A stretch of DNA of 64,000 nt from Siphonodentalium dalli (lineage: Eukaryota > Mollusca > Scaphopoda > Gadilida > Siphonodentaliidae). A model generated the notes under the pieces. It was not told the DNA's origin. It searched no databases and saw only the letters and a list, made by a program, of their open reading frames with translations. A program made the translations under genes and the position numbers. The stretch covers positions 91,254,707 through 91,318,706 of the forward strand of contig CP136067.1 in assembly GCA_032622095.1 (NCBI GenBank), read 5' to 3'. Positions 1-10,993 of the stretch are shown in pieces. Position 1 is the first letter of the stretch. Each line of letters starts with the position of its first letter.

Positions 1-1465
1 GAGAAATGGTTTCCTGTACGCTATGACAACGATTGCAAAAATCGTCGACTCGAAGGTTAGCCACCTTCAGAAATTTATTGGTACTAATAATTCGTGTGTT
101 TATTCTGAATTGGAGCCACTGTAATTTCGTATCCGTTGTCGTTTTAAAGGGCATGCTCAAATATTCTTCCCAATTTTCTATTTTCTCGCCAAATTTGGAT
201 TCCCATTTTTGACATGCATTCGGCATGGTTTTCTCATTTGATAGAATTTTATAAAATAATTGACAGCCTTTTACACAACGGAGTATCGGAATGAGATTGT
301 TTGGTATACATGGGTAGGGTATACGGATTAAGGGTTGGTTAAGAGAACTTGCCAATGACATAATCTGACGCTTCATGCTGTTGATTGTTATGAAATCAAC
401 GCGGATGTTGAAAGTTGCATAAAGTGTGCGTGGGGTATGGAATGTATTATCTGATTGGAATAGATCATTTATAAAATATATTCCGGCATCTCTCCACGAT
501 TTAAAGTTGATCGACGAACCTCCGATTTTTATTTTCGGATTATTCCATACAGTTGAGGCCATAATACTATTATTTGAATTATTTAATCGCATAAATTTAC
601 ACCATGCTGAGAAAACATCTCTCCAGAATGGATTTGCGAACTTGTCTGTTTGCTTTACAATATAATTTGGGTGATAGGTGAGAAATAGTGGGTCTTTTAA
701 AAAAGAATTGCCATTGCATAGTGAGGCCCATTTCGATTGTTTGCAAACCAAGCGTCTAATCCAGCTAATTTTCATGGCGCTATCAAAGGTTTCAACATTA
801 ATCATCTTCAAACCTCCGTACATATATTCGGTACATAATTGTTTTCTTTTTATTCTATCGCGTTTGGAATTCCAGATGAAATTATATAGAATCGTATTTA
901 TGGTCTTCAAAAATGCTTTATCTGGACTTGGGAGGGTTATAAATAGGTGTGTCAATTTTGGTAAGATAAGGGATTTGACAACTGTTATTCTACCTAACGG
1001 GGTCAGGAGTCTGTGTTTCCAAATTTTTGTGATCTTTTCTATATCTTCGAGTTTATAATTGTAGTTTATATTCATGTTTGTTAAATTAGTGTCGAAACGT
1101 ATCCCTAGAAAATTAAAAGTGTTTACAGTAGACAGGTTTAATTCCTTAAGAACTTGTCTTATTTTGGTATGTGACCCTATCCCTATCCATGATGCTTGAC
1201 ACTTTTCAGGATTTATGCGCAGACCCGATACCCGAGCAAATTCGTCCAGTGTTAAGTACGATTCGCGTAGACTATTTTCAGAACCATCAAGAATGAGCGT
1301 CGTGTCGTCCGCATATTGTGTTATTTTGTACTCTGAACCACCGAGTAATATCCCTTTAATCGTATTGTTTTGGCGTATCATCAGCGCCAAAACTTCAGCA
1401 CAGAGGAGAAAGATATACGGTGATATTGGGTCACCCTGGCGGCAGCCTCTACATAGCATGAAGCT
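1..1465 (-). mobile_element. L1/Tx1-like LINE reverse transcriptase, 3' half, 5'-truncated
   Basis: Read on the minus strand this stretch is open for 488 codons, from an in-frame TAG at 1468-1466 to the left edge of the window, so the true 3' end lies outside. Motifs in order are RGCRQGDPISPYIF (about 1450-1408, the RT domain 4 signature), QYADDTTLILDG (about 1318-1283, the catalytic YxDD box), SGLRINPEKCQASW, the thumb region, and near the left edge LQFRINTRIISTNKFL followed by FCNRCHSVQETIS, which resembles the Cys/His zf-RVT region of L1/Tx1-clade LINEs. Upstream RT blocks and the endonuclease are missing, so the copy is 5'-truncated, as is usual for target-primed retrotransposition. No stop or frameshift was seen inside, which suggests a fairly young copy. 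Plus-strand ORFs here are antisense shadows. The clade call is from motif style only. Confidence 0.9.
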
Positions 1466-1640
1466 CTAAGCTCTAAGCTCTAAGCTCAATATTTTATTAT
1501 TTAACAAAACAAAAAAAATTGTTTTAATATACATATATTTAAACATTAAAAAAATAATATATTTTTTTCAAAAATAAAATATAAAAATATATATATTTAC
1601 AAGAATTTTTTATTTTTTTTAGTAATCAAATATATTATAT
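1460..1640. repeat. AGCTCTA short tandem repeat and AT-rich low-complexity DNA
   Basis: Four tandem AAGCTCT-type units at 1460-1487 sit exactly where the LINE reading frame ends. They are followed by about 150 bp of almost pure A/T with homopolymer runs. There is no coding signal. The heptamer repeat is probably a junction scar of the LINE 5' truncation or a filler duplication. Confidence 0.75.
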
Positions 1641-1649
1641 GGTGATATC

Positions 1650-3080
1650 CATGTACCAGTCTGGTATTGGTTTGGTGCCAGGTTACCATCACAATTTTAC
1701 AGTGCTAACCATGCACCAGTTTGGTGCTGGTTCAGTGCTGCGTGATTGGTGCCAAATGCAAGGTGTTGATTTGGTACCACATTTCTGATAGCGAATTGGT
1801 GCCTACTTTCCGGTAGTGAATTGGTACCAATTTTCTGACACCGAATCGATACCAATTTTCCGATGCCGTTCAGGTATGGAATGTTATGGAAACAATTATA
1901 TGTAACAGATTATAGTAATCGAGTGTACATATGTATATATGCTGCCATAATGGTGCACATGTATATATTGTGAGGTGTGTGTGATACCATTTTTACGGTG
2001 CTAACAATGCACCAGTTTGGTGCTGGTTCAGTGCCAGGATACCATCACCTCGTTATATATATATATATATTATTTTAAATATATATATGTATATTCACTT
2101 TTTTGTGACTTTCCACACGAAATATTCAAGACAATTATGTTTGGAAGATGCCGATGTATATTGACACCTCAGTGATGGATTGGTAATGTTGTTTTTTTTC
2201 CAGTGTTGATCCAACACCAATAAATAGATAATGACACAGCGCTATTTGATAAACCAAGCGAATAGACTGTATAATTATAATATAATTCTAGAGAACTGTA
2301 CCATGTGTTCTTCAGATCAAAATAATCCCTAAACTCAATTACACATGGCAGTGAATGGTTGCAATTAAATCTATTTAAAGTCTGCCTGCTTGTGCCGAAA
2401 GCAAGGTGTTGATTTGGTACCAAATTTCCGATAGCGAATTGGTGCCTACATTCCGGTAGTGAATTGGTACCAATTTTCTGACACCGAATCGGTACCAATT
2501 TTCCGATGCCGTTCAGGTATGGAATGTTCTAATTTTATCTGAAACAATTATATGTAACAGCTTATAGCAATCGAGTGTACATGTATCTATATATGCTGTC
2601 ATAATGATACACATGTATATATTGTGAGGCGTGCATATTATACATTACTGGTATTGGTTAATTTTATCATATCAAATAATATATCTCTTGCCAATTTTAA
2701 GACAACATTACTGGATCACTCCTCAATTATGTTACTGATAAATTACAGTTATAATTAGATTAAATTATACACATATGTATATATGAACCAGAAAATATAT
2801 ACCATGTGCTCTCCGGGTGAGATAATACTGAGATTATAACCTAATTATTCAATTTCAAATGGCAGTGAATGATTGCAATTGAATCCAGTTAAAGTCGGAT
2901 TGTTTCCAGCAGTAGAATGTGTTGAATTGGTACTGAATTTCCGATAGCGAATTGGTACCTACTTTCCGCTAATGAATTGGCACCGATTTTCCGATACCGA
3001 ATCTGCACCAAATTTTCTATGCCGTATATATATTATTAGTATGGAATGTTCTATTCTGAAAGATATAATAGCTAAGTAAT
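1650..3080. repeat. Degenerate GGTACC/GGTGCC repeat block, three main copies
   Basis: Three related units lie at about 1755-1990, 2392-2640 and 2916-3030. Units 1 and 2 align along about 235 bp, from GCAAGGTGTTGATTTGGTAC through AATTGGTACCAATTTTC to CACATGTATATATTGTGAGG. Within each, a module of about 25 bp (GAATTGGTACCAATTTTCYG) is itself repeated. Shorter related pieces with GCACCAGTTTGGTGCTGG sit at 1655-1745 and 1993-2045. A short TA microsatellite lies at 2057-2070. Small ORFs here run through the repeat and are not genes. Confidence 0.75.
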
Positions 3081-4480
3081 CGTATTTATGCAGGCATATA
3101 TATGCACATTGATTGTGAACATAGGTACGGGTATATATATGATAACTGATCTACATTAACGTTCAGTTAATGACAATGCCTATAATTTGATCGCACCATG
3201 CATATTGAAAATTTTAGGACAACATGGATAACTTGTACGTTATTCTGCAACATAAAAATTATAACAAAAATAAATTTAAAACTAAATTTAAAACTGATAG
3301 GTAACCTATAAATTACAGGTATAAAATTATAAATACAACTTATATAATATGGGACAATTGTGCGGGGTTGAATGTTTATTATAATAAACGGACACCCCCA
3401 CCCCCCCAAATTATCCCAAAACAATACATATATGATGCAAAACTAATATTTAAATGCAATCTTATTTATTACTATTATTACTGGTTTGCTGTATTAAAAT
3501 TAATTCAGATGAATAAATGTGTGTGATGAATGCATGCAGAGATATCGATTGTTTGTGCGGATAAAAAAACCAGCAGTATTCACGACAGGCATTGAACAGA
3601 AATAGCGCCCGGCGTCAACTGGTGTTTCCTGATATGGTGAAAATAAAGAGCGTTTATTTCACTTATATGTCCGAAAAATACAAAACAGCTGGTAAATGGC
3701 TGTGCTCATGGCAAAGTATTTTCAGAGCATATATAAAGCCGGTTTTTATGATCAATATCTCGTGTATATATTCAATGTGTCTTATTATACATCTTCCATA
3801 TTATGTATAGAGAAAATGGAGGCTCAAATGAGTCGTGACCGTTTAATATACTAAGTCTGAAAAATATTTTATTAGTTTGATAATTTGAAATCATCTATTA
3901 TCAGTGAAGCTTATCATTGTGCAAATGTAATGTTTACCCGCTAACATTCATATACACATTAACTATACATGCAACTGCATATATGAAATATTACAATTTA
4001 TATACATTATAATAAAACATAATTGTTCTGCATTTGGTGACATAAATGACTATTTCAATGAATGTTTTGATGAACCCATTTTAAATATTAATAGATACAA
4101 AGAACCTAATTGTGTGAGCGGTACCATTAATTTTATATTTAGGATCGCAATTTAATTGGTTGGGTTTTGTATTTTAGATTTTGGGCATTGCATGATAATT
4201 TGCAATTTGTAGATGCTTATTTTCAATGTTTACAGAAATATATGCTATCAAGTTATATTTAAGTTTTTAACAATTAATCAACCAAATTAAATGAAGATCA
4301 CACGTTCTTCGAAACACGGACACACATGTTATTCTCATTGCATGGAGTTTACGTTTTTAACAATCGCGTTTGCTTTTTAATTTGATTTTTTTAAATCTTC
4401 CGAACTTTTTTTGGTGTGATATATAGTGACCCCTTCAGCCATTCTGAGCGCGTCTCGTTTTTTTGGGTATACTTTTATCC
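3081..4480. other. Unannotated AT-rich spacer
   Basis: I see no conserved protein, RNA gene or clear repeat here. The small open frames on both strands show no domain or coding composition. Confidence 0.5.
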
Positions 4481-4489
4481 GGTTCGCAC

Positions 4490-4717
4490 GAATGTAAATT
4501 CAAAGTGAGCGGCGGACGTGCACAATTTCCCTATATAAGAACTCGATTGGACAGAAATTGCCACATGCTTCTCATCTAGAGATTATTCGAGAGGTATACA
4601 TACATCTTTTTCAAGAGGCAGTGGCATATATACTCTTTTCAAATCAACATTGATCAGTTCTTAGAGATATTGTTCGCTTCACGTCATCACCAACTTCTCC
4701 TACAGACCTATATATAT
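4490..4717 (+). promoter_or_regulatory. Candidate TATA promoter and non-coding first exon
   Basis: A good TATA box, CTATATAAG, lies at 4531-4539. It is preceded by a locally GC-richer stretch (GAGCGGCGGACGTGCAC, about 4507-4523) and followed about 30 bp on by pyrimidine-rich GCTTCTCATCT, a plausible start site near 4562-4570. The following sequence runs without an obvious long ORF to a consensus splice donor GTAAGT at 4718-4723. I infer a 5' untranslated exon of about 150 nt ending at 4717. A second weak donor-like GAGGTATAC occurs near 4591. No downstream gene body is firmly identified, so this remains a prediction. Confidence 0.4.
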
Positions 4718-5018
4718 GTAAGTACTGGTACTTTAAATTATTTTCTCATTGAGTTATTTACGTATAGCAGGCCGGCCTAAGTTTTAAATTATTAAAATTC
4801 AAGCTGGAATATTATTCAGCAAATATGTGAATATTTATAGTTTCGCAAAATGTGTGTTTTTTTTAATTCTCGTGAAATTAAAATACCGATTCATTTATTC
4901 GACTGTTGCCTGTTTCTATATTTATATTGCCTTTCTTTCTTTTTTCGGAAAAAAATAATATCAAACAAATCATGGAGTTGTCCCGTAACCAAATATTTTC
5001 TCCTTTATATGCCTACAG

Positions 5019-5074
5019 TTTGTTTATCGTCACACGTTAGATGCCACAACGACCAGCAATCACCATGAGCAAAG
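5019..5074 (+). CDS. Candidate second exon with initiation codon
   Basis: A polypyrimidine tract and AG (TTTTCTCCTTTATATGCCTACAG, ending 5018) are followed by a 56-nt segment and a consensus donor GTATGT at 5075-5080. Two in-frame ATGs occur, at 5041 and 5065; the second has the better context, CACCATGA. From the first the short peptide is MPQRPAITMSK with one base carried into the next exon. Pairing with the donor at 4718 gives a 301-bp intron. A tempting next exon at 5943 follows an AG and stays open for about 40 codons, but that AG lies in a sequence repeated at 6949-7006, so I do not trust it. Function unknown. Confidence 0.3.
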
Positions 5075-5080
5075 GTATGT

Positions 5081-6177
5081 CCAATATAATTAGGCCTACA
5101 ATTTACTTTGAAGTCGTAAAGATGTATTGAGGGATCGTGGACAATTTAATTGTGAAACATTTTAATTAATATATTAACACTAGCGTTTGATAAAAACATG
5201 TTTGAGATAAGAAGTTAAATTTTGTTTGATATTGAATAGCCTAGATATCGACTTAGGCCTATTTCATATAAAGTTTGTGATGTTTTAGAAGGGCAGTATT
5301 ATATTATATTGTTTGTCAATTTTTTAACAACAAAATTCTAAAGTTTTATTACATTTTTTTTATAAATAAGCCCAGATAGTTTTATTTTACGATGTCGAAA
5401 ATTGCTTGCGGAAGGTCTGGAACCCTATATAGCTGGATATATCTTTGAATTATATCGGCTTCCATTGCAACAAATTGCATTGATATTCCCGTAGTCCTGA
5501 CTCTGAGATAATCTACATTTCGGCGCCCACTCATAATTTATAGGTTCATAAATAATATTTTTTATAATTTTTAATTCCGCCTTAACTCGAGAAGAACACG
5601 ATAATTACACACCTAGACGTACTATAGGCCTAAATTGGTCCCTGGTACAATAAGAGCGTTAATTCGTAATCATATAATTTAAAAAAAATTATGTGCTGAT
5701 TAATTTTCGAAAACTTTTGTGACTATATAACCTTTGAAAAAATTACTAAATGTACATTAATCATTAATATTGTATGCGTTAAATTGAATATATATATTTA
5801 TCGACTTAAAAATCACATAATCAAATTGTGTGTCACTATATATAAAAATATACTCTCAAATACACTAAGATTGGACATATCCTTTTAAATATAATATACC
5901 GAAAAAAGAATTCTCCCTTAAAAACAACAGCCAATGAAAACAGTTTCGCACATCCGGGGAAGGACGCCCATCTTGAAAATCGATAATATGTTTTCACTTT
6001 TTAATGAAAGTGTTTACGGACATAAGAGTGTTATTTCTGTTCGGACCAGGGGTATTAGTAAGGTATTATAATTAGTTGAGTTATATCATTACGCACATTG
6101 GAATTTATGTCCAAATAAAATTTCGATCTTTACATTAGTGTTTTCGGCTCCTAATTTCGAGGCATTCACTAAAATTA
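5081..6177. other. Intron-like AT-rich sequence with one arm of a direct repeat
   Basis: No gene is recognised. The segment 5875-5937, containing ATACCGAAAAAAGAATTCTC and then AAAACAACAGCCAATG, recurs in the same orientation at 6949-7006, about 1070 bp away, nearly unchanged. Confidence 0.5.
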
Positions 6178-6529
6178 AGGTGGAGGTCAAGTGAATAATT
6201 TAGAAATTGAATGGGGATTTCCATGCAAATATGCGGAGCAAAAGTTATAGAGTTGCACATACATGTACTTCTGAGTGTGACTTGATGTGGTATTGGAAAC
6301 AACAGGTATTTATGATAAATTTTATCTGGCTGGTCTAGTAACGCTTAGTAAATTATAAAATCTTGCATTGCAATAAATATATTTTTGAATTTTTTTTTCT
6401 GGAATTAGCCTACATCACTTGACCTACAATGCTACATGGCTACAACTAACTTTCTAAGGCTACATTTGAAAAAACAATATAAAATTCAAAAATAAATACA
6501 CAAATTAACATTATAATTGAACAAGTCAG

Positions 6530-6942
6530 TCTACATCTACATCTACTTGATACTCCATCGCCTTCAATGTGCTGAGGATTATGTGGAGGTCCAGGTGCTA
6601 CCACGGCCGAGTAACTTTATAACCCTGTGGTGACTCCAGTAGCGTTCTTTAACATGCACACACCGAGGCGTGTACACGGGTCAGCCATTAATGTCCGCGC
6701 CCGATCGGACAGCGTTCTGCACCCAGCCACCCACGACAACATACCTGGACAAGTGTTGTAATGGGGGGAAGTCGGCATTTTGCATTCAGATCTTTATTCA
6801 GTGATCTCGAATGAGACTTTTCAGCCTGACAAACTTGGTATCTGACCGAGTTCTGATTTTTGTCAGAATACCCTGACCAGGTTGCGATCCCTGGTCCGAT
6901 AGCACGAGAGACCAGTACGCTACCTCTCGGCTACCGACTTCA
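6530..6942 (-). mobile_element. tRNA-derived SINE candidate
   Basis: On the minus strand the sequence begins at about 6941 with GTCGGTAGCCGAGAGGTAGCG, matching an RNA polymerase III A box (TRGCNNAGNNGG-like) about 7 nt in. GGATCGCAACC follows at 6890-6880, which fits 8 of 11 positions of a B box and falls about 52 nt from the start, the normal tRNA spacing; it also sits in a CCAGG/CCTGG stem like a T arm. The body contains GCATGTTAAAGAACGC, reminiscent of the conserved central domain of Deu-type SINEs. The tail runs out around 6530 in ATCTACATCTACTTGATAC. Clade placement is uncertain. A 71-codon ORF across it is a shadow. Confidence 0.55.
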
Positions 6943-7100
6943 CATATCCTTTGAAATTTATATAATATACCGAAAAAAGAATTCTCCCTTAAAAACAACA
7001 GCCAATGTCCCAAGTGGACCCGCCAGATAAATAATAAATGTACCTGTTGTTTTCAATACGTCCACATCAACATGTCTGATTCAAGTCACACTCAGAAGTA

Positions 7101-7820
7101 CCCCGCTGGACAAAACAAGTGTCCATTGGCACCGCGGTGTATTTGCCGTTCGGTCGCGGTGTCAGAGTTTGTAACTGCAGTTGAGCACCGCGGCCGAACG
7201 GCAAGTACACTGCAGCCGAGCGGCAAGTACACCATGGCCGAAAGGCAACTACAACGCGGCCGAATGGCATGTACATCGTGGTTAGATTTCGGGTTTGTAT
7301 CATCTTTTTTCAGTTTAATGAACGTACCGCTATTCTCAAAGTGATTGACCAGAAAAACGGGGTGATACCCCAGTCATGACCGCGGTGATACCGGTAATAA
7401 ACGGCAGCTGTATCGAGGCGGTCACGGCAGTGGAATTACGGTATTGGGCGATAATGATATCGCAGTCTTTTAGCGGGCACCGCATTAATTTTTTTGAATA
7501 CCGCAGTCATTTTCATGGAACACTTTGAGGGGAGGTATTTACTCCCACATACTTGTTCGCGTTAACAAGCGGCATCAGTACCGCGGTATTGGAGGATACC
7601 GCGGTATAGTACTGCGGTATTAACGGGGTGACACCACATTATTGGTGGTCAATTACTTTAGTATAGCGGTACACCGCGGCAACTACACCATGGCCGAATG
7701 GCAAGTACACCGCAGCCCAACTGTTGTTAGCCGGTGGAGCCGCAGTGTAGTTGCATTTCGGCCGCGGTGGCAACGCTAACCGCACCGCGGTTAAGTTGAC
7801 ACTTGTTTTGTCCAGCAGGG
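7101..7820. mobile_element. TA-flanked MITE (outer), interrupted copy
   Basis: The ends are inverted repeats of about 23 bp with one mismatch: CCCCGCTGGACAAAACAAGT on the left and the complement of ACTTGTTTTGTCCAGCAGGG on the right. Both are flanked by TA (7099-7100 and 7821-7822), as expected for Tc1/mariner-type insertion. The interior is a minisatellite-like series of CACCGCGGCCGAACGGCAAG units. Without the nested element the copy is about 375 bp. A partial relative lies at 10431-10791. Small ORFs on both strands follow the GC-rich repeat and are not genes. Confidence 0.8.
7327..7669. mobile_element. Nested TA-flanked MITE inside the outer MITE
   Basis: This 343-bp insert has inverted ends CCGCTATTCTCAAAGTGATT and the complement of AATTACTTTAGTATAGCGG (about 25 bp with three mismatches), with TA on each side (7325-7326, 7670-7671). 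The related MITE at 10431-10791 lacks it: there the reading is TGAATGTACACCGTAGCAAC, an empty site. The interior is rich in ACCGCGGTAT palindromes. No coding capacity. Confidence 0.85.
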
Positions 7821-7925
7821 TAGGCCCTAGCCTTAGGCTACAGGTATGTGCAACTCTGTAACTTTTGCTCTGCAGATTTGCATGGAAATCCCAATTCAAA
7901 ATCGGTCACTTGACCTCCCTCTTAA

Positions 7926-8838
7926 AACTGAAACTTGGGTTGGCGATTTAGCAATACGATAGGGGAACACATTGTCCATAACGTAACTATCGCTACCGGT
8001 AATGCCTAATGGGGTGGTTGTCGTAACGTTTTATACATAAATGCACACCATGTATTTATGTTTACATAAATTAATGCACATCAGTCTCATTCGGCACGAG
8101 ATTGAAATTGGGTTATGCGAAGCACATATCGCCCACATTAGTGTTCATTGCTTGTCGAATATGATTAATTTATGGAAAAATGCCCAGGTATCAGAAGGAA
8201 ATTATGACTCGATGGTCTCCACACTGACAGAAAGGATTGAATTTGTGTTTAGATTTTATTTAATGTCATTGAAATGATCACTGCGGTAGATTTACAATGC
8301 CATTCCGTTATAATACTGCAGTCTATTAGCATGTTGTCACACTAAAAGTTGAAGAAAATAACACACCCATGAGGATCTTGTTAAACGGTAAGCGTTGACA
8401 GTGGGTATTGCTGTTAAAATAGTCACATCCATTACTAGTAAAGTGATGTGAAACACTCCGCTTAGGGTGATCACATAGAAATAGAGAATAATTTTGTTCA
8501 AAGTAGTTATTGTTATCATTATGATATGAATGCATATACGGTATATACCGTACAACACGCACCGTCGGTCATATATTTATCAGATGCAATGAGTATCGAT
8601 TGCAAAATCATTTGAGTTGCTTTCTATGGAGATGTACCGTACCGTAGGGTCGATTTCTTTGAGATTTTCAGTGATGTTAGTAGATTGCTGCATTATCCCA
8701 GTTGGCATAGTGCCCGAGTACTAATTTTGCGTGGCAGTGTTCTCGCTACGGGGTGCGCTAAAACCGAGTTTAAATGCCCACTTAATCTGATTCCAACTGT
8801 AACAGGGCCGGGAACATTGAGCCTCTAAACCAAAGCGC
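7926..8838. other. Unannotated sequence
   Basis: No gene or clear repeat is recognised. Several short ORFs on both strands lack any domain signature. Confidence 0.4.
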
Positions 8839-9142
8839 TTTGTGTTTAAAATTGGATTAAAACATAAATAAATGACTGTCTGATAGGACAAACTAGTGCA
8901 TGTCTGCATGAGGTGTAGAAAATCACAGTGCACATGTAGAAATCAATTTTTTATGGAAACTATTATTTGGAAAGTTAGACGAAATATATAGAAATTTCTT
9001 ATTTTTCATCTAATTTTTACATGAAAGTTAGTTTTCGCCAAACATTGATTTGCGCATGTACACTGATTTTCTACAGCTCGTGCACTAGTTTGTCCACTCA
9101 GACAGTATTTATTATTGTCTTCAATCCAATTTTAAACACAAA
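8839..9142. repeat. Foldback inverted repeat, arms about 100 bp
   Basis: Arm 8839-8945 and the reverse complement of 9046-9142 align over their length with a few indels, sharing TTTGTGTTTAAAATTGGATT, GGACAAACTAGTGCA and TGTAGAAAATCA. The loop is about 100 bp. Small ORFs on each strand are products of the same inverted sequence. It is likely a foldback-type MITE remnant. Confidence 0.7.
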
Positions 9143-9154
9143 TTATAAGTTATT

Positions 9155-9289
9155 GTGGTGGATTGACGGTATTAAACATGGTCTGATGTTCACTGCTTGG
9201 AATTTATGTTCAACTGAGATGCAAACGTCGAGGTTGAACATACGTTGTATGCTGTAAACATCAGACCATGTTATCGTCAATGAACCACA
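9155..9289. repeat. Second inverted repeat (AACATGGTCTGATGTT)
   Basis: Arms 9155-9190 and 9257-9289 are inverted copies centred on AACATGGTCTGATGTT and AACATCAGACCATGTT with GTGG..TTGACG outer parts. The loop is about 66 bp. It directly abuts the previous foldback, so the two may be parts of one composite element. Confidence 0.65.
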
Positions 9290-9717
9290 CTAACATATAC
9301 ATGTATGTTCCGTCGGAATCTTTGTTTTCTGCCTTTTAAGTGTTAACAGAATGATAACTGTTAAAATGCAGAACAATTTACCCCGACAGTCTATTTCTGC
9401 ATGACGTCATCCGTGAACATAAGGCCCTTGGTTTCGCGTGTCAAGAGGGGAACATAACAAATATTGAGGGGTTCTTTGACCGGTCAGAACCCTAGAATAT
9501 TGCTGGAGACGGAACATATATGGATGTTCAGTTAATAAGTTATCAGATCTGAACATCACTACCACTGAATGAATGGGAATCCATTAATAAATCTCAGGAA
9601 AGTTATTTCTTGCTGCCGTATGCTCATTATGAAAATATCCCTTCAAATGAACAATGGATCAGTCTAATTTATTATTTTAGCTCTTCTGAGTAGGAGACTT
9701 CATTCAAATATGATTTT

Positions 9718-10215
9718 TTTAACTTCACAATGCATGAACTTTATCAACCCCTCATATTCTCCTCAATGTTTGTAACCCCAGTATACATGGACACAACCCT
9801 TTATGACCTCATAATGAATATATGGTTTTACTTCACAATGCATGGACTTATCAACCCTCAATGTTTATAACCCCAGTATACATGGACAAAACCCTTTACT
9901 AACCCCATTATGCATGGACAAAATTATTGACACAACGCATATTCTCCTCAATGTTTGTAACCCCAGTATACATGGACAAATCCCTTTATGACCTCATAAT
10001 GAATATATGGTTTAACTTCACAATGCATGGACTTTATCAACCCCTCAATGTTTATAACCCCAGTATACATGGACAAAACCCTTTACTAACCCCATTATGC
10101 ATGGACAAAATTATTGACACAACGTATCTGTCAACTGTTCAGCTAATGCCAACCCCACAATGGGGGCACTGACATATTTACTAACCCCATTATGCATGGA
10201 CAAAATTATTGACCT
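9718..10215. repeat. Tandem duplication, period about 196 bp
   Basis: The segment beginning ATTCTCCTCAATGTTTGTAA at about 9753 starts again at about 9949. Within it CCAGTATACATGGACAAA and CCCATTATGCATGGACAAAA recur several times, and a third partial unit ends near 10215. An 81-codon ORF spans the repeat by chance. Confidence 0.75.
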
Positions 10216-10430
10216 AACGTATCTGTCAACTGTACTCCCGATTGGCCAGTCCGCCTTTGGCTGCTAGTGACAATCTGAAAGTTTTGTCCTGTCCTGATTG
10301 ATTCAAATGTGAAATCCAATTGCTATGAATGGATTTTGGAAAGCCCTGAAGCACCATTGTTATGGGAATGTGGCCTTCAGTGTGTGTAGAAGGAAACTAT
10401 TGACACCAGACACCAACCCTCTACACTACA

Positions 10431-10791
10431 TGTCCATTGGCACCGCGGTGTATTTGCCGTTCGGCTGCGGTGTCAGTTTGTAACTGCAGTTGAGCACCGC
10501 GGCCGAACGGCAAGTACACTGCGGCCAAACGGCAAGTTCACTGCGGCCGAAAGGCAACTACCCTCGCGGTCGAATGGCATGTCCACCGTGGTTAGATTTC
10601 TGGTTTGTATTCTCTTTTTTTCAGTTTGATGAATGTACACCGTAGCAACTACACCATGCCGAATGGCAATTACACCGCGGCCCAACTGTAGTTAGCCGGT
10701 GGAGCCGCGGTGTACATGTAGTTGCATTTCGGCCGCGGTGGCAACGCTAACCGCACCGCAGTTAAGTGGACACTTGTTTTTTCCAGCAGGG
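10431..10791. mobile_element. Second copy of the CACCGCGG MITE, left end missing
   Basis: The sequence aligns from TGTCCATTGGCACCGCGG to the terminal CCAGCAGGG followed by TA at 10792-10793. The first 18 or so bases of the left inverted repeat are replaced by unrelated sequence. It lacks the 343-bp insert seen at 7327-7669 and so supplies the empty site. Confidence 0.8.
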
Positions 10792-10919
10792 TAGCTCACA
10801 TGTACATGTTGAGATCGCAAAATATCTGAAATCAATTAAATTTACGGTACAAAGATGTATGTAGAATGTACCGTACATGAAATATTGCTTTAACCCTTTA
10901 CCCAACAGAAGGGCCCTGT

Positions 10920-10993
10920 GCCAATGCATTCTCTTATATATGCGAGTCGACCATACCGTAGGTCGCCTCGCATATATAAGAGAATGCATTGGC
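10920..10993. repeat. Perfect-arm hairpin module (copy A)
   Basis: GCCAATGCATTCTCTTATAT continuing to GCGAG is followed by a short centre and its reverse complement ending GCATTGGC, giving a 74-bp palindrome. The central sequence distinguishes arms (GAGTCGAC versus GTCGCCTC), which gives the hairpin an orientation. Copy B (11073-11122 plus 13353-13369) lies 79 bp away in the opposite orientation. Confidence 0.85.

Larger units (their letters stand above)
6178..7925. mobile_element. Inverted-repeat element carrying nested insertions
   Basis: The block 6178-6335 reappears as a reverse complement in two pieces, 7015-7098 and 7823-7925. Shared words include GGATTTCCATGCAAAT, AAAGTTA-AGAGTTGCACATA, TACTTCTGAGTGTGACTTGA and GAAAACAACAGGTA. 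The right arm is split by the MITE at 7101-7820. The interior holds the tRNA-like SINE. The arrangement suggests an element with terminal inverted repeats of about 160 bp that later received other insertions. No transposase is seen. Confidence 0.6.

Noticed and set aside
426-1469. Plus-strand ORFs of 79, 126 and 84 codons
   Set aside because: They are antisense to a continuous minus-strand reverse transcriptase frame with clear catalytic motifs.
5943-6070. Candidate third exon continuing the MPQRPAITMSK frame
   Set aside because: Its acceptor AG lies in a 60-bp sequence repeated at 6949-7006, and no donor or homology supports it.
7067-7899. ORFs with PFGRG and CTCRS periods near 7.1-7.9 kb and 10.5 kb
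   Set aside because: They follow the CACCGCGGCCGAACGGCAAG repeat inside MITEs.
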